Origin: Anaerophilus nitritigenes
Lineage (GTDB): Bacteria; Bacillota; Clostridia; Peptostreptococcales; Thermotaleaceae
Direction: 5' to 3'
DNA length: 64,000 nucleotides
NCBI RefSeq assembly: GCF_004138215.1
Contig: NZ_RYYS01000032.1
Span: 62,001 to 126,000, forward strand
Within the stretch, counting starts at the first letter, position 1. Each line of letters opens with the position of its first letter. Below the pieces are notes generated by a model. The model was given only the letters and a program-made list of their open reading frames with translations, ran no database searches and was not told the origin of the DNA. The translations under genes were made by a program, and so were the position numbers. Shown one piece after another: positions 62,324 to 64,000 of the stretch.

Positions 62324-64000
62324 ATGAAATTTGGTGATATTGTTGTATCACTGGCTATTATAGCTGTTGTTTTACTGATTATTATACCTGTCCCTCTTCC
62401 GTTTTTAGATGTATTATTGAGTTTGAATATATCATTATCTTTACTGATCCTTTTGATTTCTGTGTATAATAAAGAACCTTTACAATTTGCTATTTTTCCA
62501 TCAATGCTTTTACTTACTACTTTATTTCGATTGTCTTTAAATATTTCTACAACGAGATATATTCTTTCAAAAGGAAATGCAGGTAGTGTTATTGAAGCTT
62601 TTGGAGAATTTGTAATTGGTGGAGATGCGATTGTAGGGTTTATTATTTTCTTAATTATTATTATTATTCAGTTCATGGTTATTACAAAAGGTGCAGAAAG
62701 GGTATCAGAAGTGGCTGCAAGATTTACATTAGATGCAATGCCAGGAAAGCAAATGGCTATTGATGCAGATCTAAACTCTGGTTTGATTGATGAAATGCAG
62801 GCACGTGAAAGAAGAATCAGAATACAAAAGGAAGCAGATTTTTATGGAGCTATGGATGGAGCTAGTAAATTTGTAAAGGGAGATGCAATTGCCGGAATCA
62901 TTATTACCATTATCAACATTACAGCAGGGTTTGTTTTAGGGATGATGGGAAAAGGATTAGGCTTTAGTGAAGCTTTACAAAAATATACACTGCTTACAGT
63001 TGGAGACGGATTGGTAAGCCAAATACCAGCACTGTTAATTTCAACAGCTACTGGTATTGTAGTAACAAGAGCTGCATCTGATTCAGACTTAGGAAATGAT
63101 GTATTAAGGCAATTATTTAGAGAGCCTAAAATTATGTTTATTATATCCGGGGTATTATTCTTTTTAGGATTAACACCATTACCTACAATTCCGTATTTTC
63201 TTTTAAGTGGAGTATTTTTATATTTAGGATTTATTCTTAGAAAATCTATCAAAGAAAATATAACAGAAGAAGAAACTGATGTAGCAGATGATCAAGTAGA
63301 AGAAATCAAAAAACCTGAAAATGTATTACCACTTCTTCAAGTAGATCCAATTGAACTTGAGTTTGGATATGGAATTATTCCTCTAGCAGATCCTCATCAA
63401 GGGGGAGATTTATTTGATAGACTTGTAATGATCAGAAGGCAATGTGCATTAGAACTAGGAATTGTTGTACCTATGATTCGTTTAAGAGACAATATTCAAT
63501 TAGAATCTAATCAATATGTAATTAAAATAAAAGGTGTAGAAGTAGCAAATGGAGATATTGTATTTGATCATTATTTAGCTATGAATCCAGGGGGAGCTCA
63601 AGGGGATATTCAAGGGATTGATACAGTAGAACCAGCTTTTGGACTACCAGCCAAATGGATAGGAGAAGAAGAAAGAGAAAAAGCAGAAATATTTGGATAT
63701 ACTGTAGTAGATCCTTCTTCGGTCGTGTCAACTCATTTGACTGAAATTGTAAAAAGATATTCTCATGAACTATTAGGAAGACAAGAAGTAAAAGCTTTAT
63801 TAGATAACTTAAAAGAGCATCATGGGGCATTGGTAGAAGAATTAGTTCCTAAGATTTTATCTATTGGAGAAGTACAAAAAGTATTATCTAATCTATTAAA
63901 AGAAGGTATTTCTATTCGAGATATGGTAAGTATATTAGAAACTTTAGCAGATTATGGAGCTATGACAAGAGATACAGATATGCTTACAGAATATGTAAGA
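62324..64000 (+). CDS. flhA: Flagellar export protein FlhA (3' end outside window)
   Basis: 559 codons are open to the window edge with no stop, so the gene is cut off by the window (FlhA is usually near 690 aa). ATG 62324 follows AGGAGGAATA. The first 300 residues hold eight hydrophobic segments and the FHIPEP signature (RLSLNISTTRYILSKGNAG, GAERVSEVAARFTLDAMPGKQMAIDADLN). The cytoplasmic domain follows. FlhA is the export gate's energy-coupling core and chaperone dock. Confidence 0.96.
   Translation, partial: MKFGDIVVSLAIIAVVLLIIIPVPLPFLDVLLSLNISLSLLILLISVYNKEPLQFAIFPSMLLLTTLFRLSLNISTTRYILSKGNAGSVIEAFGEFVIGGDAIVGFIIFLIIIIIQFMVITKGAERVSEVAARFTLDAMPGKQMAIDADLNSGLIDEMQARERRIRIQKEADFYGAMDGASKFVKGDAIAGIIITIINITAGFVLGMMGKGLGFSEALQKYTLLTVGDGLVSQIPALLISTATGIVVTRAASDSDLGNDVLRQLFREPKIMFIISGVLFFLGLTPLPTIPYFLLSGVFLYLGFILRKSIKENITEEETDVADDQVEEIKKPENVLPLLQVDPIELEFGYGIIPLADPHQGGDLFDRLVMIRRQCALELGIVVPMIRLRDNIQLESNQYVIKIKGVEVANGDIVFDHYLAMNPGGAQGDIQGIDTVEPAFGLPAKWIGEEEREKAEIFGYTVVDPSSVVSTHLTEIVKRYSHELLGRQEVKALLDNLKEHHGALVEELVPKILSIGEVQKVLSNLLKEGISIRDMVSILETLADYGAMTRDTDMLTEYVR

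Noticed and set aside
1-64000. CRISPR arrays, tRNA or rRNA genes, intact insertion sequences
   Set aside because: I looked for spaced direct repeats, cloverleaf-like blocks and transposase genes by eye and found none I could support.

Overview
This is 64 kb of AT-rich, densely packed DNA, nearly all on the + strand, from a Gram-positive, anaerobic, motile, endospore-forming member of the Clostridia. Four things point there: a six-subunit Rnf complex with a long clostridial-type RnfB, a spoIVFA-spoIVFB pair, CodY, and a low-GC fla/che operon with FliY, FlbD and the TIGR02530 protein. I cannot name the genus.

Layout. (1) 0-2 kb: cell-wall genes, namely the 3' end of an NlpC/P60 hydrolase, a lytic transglycosylase on the - strand and a SPOR-domain membrane protein. 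(2) 2.1-8.4 kb: rnfCDGEAB behind a clear promoter with a palindrome at the predicted start site, then a NusG-domain-II protein and a Gx transporter. (3) 8.4-21.4 kb: the cell-shape, division and sporulation block maf-radC-mreBCD-mrdA-minCDE-rodA-mgsA-apbE-spoIVFA-spoIVFB. (4) 21.4-29.7 kb: a radical SAM pair, rng, rplS with a likely L19 leader, rbgA, rnhB, and a FliK-like/FlhB-tail-like pair (ylqG/ylqH type). (5) 29.7-36.0 kb: a loosely packed accessory island, mostly on the - strand. It has a Nudix hydrolase, ribB under an FMN riboswitch, an MBL-fold hydrolase, a tandem GNAT protein, tag, small ORFs missed by length cut-offs, and decayed gene fragments including a probable serine recombinase. 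(6) 36.0-42.4 kb: yraN, comM-like, dprA, topA, codY. (7) 42.7-64 kb: the flagellar operon flgB-flgC-fliE-fliF-fliG-fliH-fliI-fliJ-motE-like-fliK-flgD-TIGR02530-flgE-flbD-motA-motB-fliL-fliM-fliY-cheY-fliO-fliP-fliQ-fliR-flhB-flhA; flhA runs off the window.

How the parts work together. RnfG and RnfD carry covalent FMN, ApbE (18.6 kb) is the family that attaches it, and the FMN riboswitch gene ribB (31.3 kb) feeds flavin synthesis. MreBCD, PBP2 and RodA form the elongation machine, and MinCDE places the septum. SpoIVFA/SpoIVFB would activate sigma-K, and a sigma-E-like promoter sits in front of them. The lytic transglycosylase has a sigma-D-like promoter and no visible signal peptide, linking it to the flagellar programme.

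I did not find a clearly new multi-gene system. Most of the window is conserved clostridial core. The most interesting signals are regulatory (sigma-E-like and sigma-D-like promoters, palindromes at the rnf promoter, the L19 leader, the FMN riboswitch, an intercistronic hairpin after flgE), plus a 48-codon gene with a near-ideal ribosome binding site and the decayed mobile DNA in the accessory island. All functional calls come from reading motifs and gene order; no database search was run.
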